Below are positions 63,151-64,000 of a DNA stretch of 64,000 bases, piece by piece (the first letter of the stretch is position 1; every line of letters begins with the position of its first letter). The position numbers and the translations under genes were made by a program. Location: contig CALJWL010000052.1 of the NCBI GenBank assembly GCA_937974565.1, positions 1 through 64,000 on the forward strand. The letters run 5' to 3'. Source of the DNA: an uncultured Arenicella sp. Lineage in GTDB: Bacteria; Pseudomonadota; Gammaproteobacteria; Arenicellales; Arenicellaceae. A model generated the notes under the pieces. The model had not been told where the DNA came from, did not search any database, and saw nothing but the letters and a program-made list of their open reading frames with translations.

Positions 63151-63900
63151 ATGAGCGCCAATAAAAACACAATGATTACGGTGTGGGACATGCCCACTCG
63201 TCTATTTCATTGGAGCCTAGTCATTGCCACCTTCTATTCTTGGTTTAGCGTCAAAATACTGGAGGATATACAGCAACACTTTTACGCTGGGTATGCCGTC
63301 CTAACCTTGTTGCTGTTCAGAATTATTTGGGGCTTTATAGGTTCGTATCACTCACGGTTTCACACGTTCCTGCTCCCACCAAGCAACGTTATTGCTTATC
63401 TAAAAACACTGTTTATTAACAACAAAACGAAACAAAAAAACCGCCTTACTGATGATATTAGTTATGCTGGGCATAACCCAGCCGGAGGCCTGTCCTCGGT
63501 GATTATGATTTTAGTGTTAAGCACACAAGCAACACTTGGATTGTTTAGCAGCGATGGTTATTTTCACGGCCCCTTAACCGGATTGGTTAACTCAGAGCTA
63601 AGAGTCTGGTTAAACAGCTTACACATCGACAATGTAAATATTATTTACGGCCTAATAACGCTGCACCTAGTCGCGATTGCCTTCTATAAATGGGTAAAAA
63701 AAGAGCCGCTCACCAACGCCATGATTACCGGCACAAAAGAAGTAGCTGAATCTAACCGCACCGCAGACAACTCAAAAAATAACCAACCAAAGAGCAACCT
63801 CACCGCCTTGGTTATTTTGGGCTTATGCATCGCACTGGTTTATTACCTGGCCAATGCTTATCTTGATTTGCTGCCAGCCAATGAGTTTGATTACTTCTGA
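63151..63900 (+). CDS. Cytochrome b561-type membrane protein
   Basis: A 249-residue di-haem cytochrome b of the b561/hydrogenase-subunit type (VWDMPTRLFHWSLVIATFYSWFSV start; RIIWGFIGSYHSRF; LHIDNVNIIYGLITLHLVAIAFY end), with four core helices and His ligands in helices 1, 2 and 4. An additional C-terminal helix (ALVILGLCIALVYYLANAYL) follows a hydrophilic linker. Such proteins pass electrons between quinones and soluble or exported cytochromes. The partner is not in the window. ATG 63151 kept; ATG 63172 possible. Confidence 0.85.
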   Translation: MSANKNTMITVWDMPTRLFHWSLVIATFYSWFSVKILEDIQQHFYAGYAVLTLLLFRIIWGFIGSYHSRFHTFLLPPSNVIAYLKTLFINNKTKQKNRLTDDISYAGHNPAGGLSSVIMILVLSTQATLGLFSSDGYFHGPLTGLVNSELRVWLNSLHIDNVNIIYGLITLHLVAIAFYKWVKKEPLTNAMITGTKEVAESNRTADNSKNNQPKSNLTALVILGLCIALVYYLANAYLDLLPANEFDYF

Positions 63901-64000
63901 ATATTTTTTAATATTGCGCGGGCGAACCAGTCTCTAAATCGCACTAACACCTTTAAATACCAAGCAAAAGGACTTCTAAACCATTCATGTTCTTTGTCAT
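63891..64000 (-). CDS. C-terminal end of a gene entering from the right
   Basis: A 35-codon open frame on the minus strand, running in from beyond 64000 to TAA at 63891-63893. It encodes DKEHEWFRSPFAWYLKVLV and RFRDWFARAILKNIQK. It is rich in aromatic and charged residues and looks like a real protein end. It overlaps the cytochrome gene's last 10 bases tail to tail. Family not identifiable from this part. Confidence 0.4.
   Translation of the reverse strand, partial: DKEHEWFRSPFAWYLKVLVRFRDWFARAILKNIQK

Overview
The window looks like chromosomal DNA of a free-living, probably marine, gammaproteobacterium. It has housekeeping genes in typical gammaproteobacterial form (purEK, hslO, uppP, rmuC, type 2 pyrF, class IIA fba), LexA boxes of the gamma-proteobacterial CTGT-N8-ACAG type, and surface or polymer genes common in marine heterotrophs (a GH3 glucanase lipoprotein, a giant SdrD-type protein with a C25 protease, an NodU-type carbamoyltransferase module). 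I cannot name the genus from sequence alone.

Layout. 1-1600: small accessory patch with two attC-like imperfect palindromes, each directly behind a minus-strand orphan ORF, and an isolated, perfectly palindromic LexA box; it reads like a cassette remnant without an integrase. 1744-2328: lipoprotein. 2565-16582: a two-gene minus-strand unit encoding a ~3,900-residue secreted repeat protein and a C25 (gingipain-type) cysteine protease. 17213-23389: fructose-bisphosphate aldolase, GH3 glycosidase lipoprotein and a membrane AraC-type regulator, with a structured 850-base gap that holds a perfect 26-bp palindrome. 23440-27530: divergent cluster of a flavin monooxygenase plus PF10118-type hydrolase (minus) and a TetR regulator plus SDR (plus) around a paired operator. 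27594-35765: thioredoxin-like protein, Nudix enzyme, purine nucleoside phosphorylase, lipoprotein, MarR, two HAD phosphatases, SWIM protein, pyrF and an Lrp-type regulator. 35927-38239: saccharopine dehydrogenase-like protein and glutaryl-CoA dehydrogenase, read here as lysine catabolism controlled by the divergent Lrp protein. 38303-43047: small membrane and exported proteins, then a DUF6702-type protein with an M1 aminopeptidase. 43251-46648: AMP nucleosidase, then carbamoyltransferase, SxtJ-type membrane protein and a 50-codon DUF5989-type gene. 46775-52940: pteridine reductase, uppP, hslO, a DUF2058 protein, rmuC and an AAA+ ATPase. 53026-57342: membrane protein, M19 dipeptidase behind a possible three-way-junction leader RNA, beta-helix protein and TPR protein. 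57465-63900: orphan LexA-controlled umuD, purEK, MAPEG protein, CNNM/CBS protein, M14-type peptidase, SDR and cytochrome b561. A further gene enters from the right edge on the minus strand.

The most unusual features are the giant SdrD protein with its split C25 partner, the integrase-less cassette patch with its stranded SOS box, the orphan umuD, the 26-bp palindrome and the predicted leader RNA before the dipeptidase. No tRNA, rRNA, CRISPR array or intact insertion sequence was seen. All family names rest on motif recognition by eye; no database search was run.
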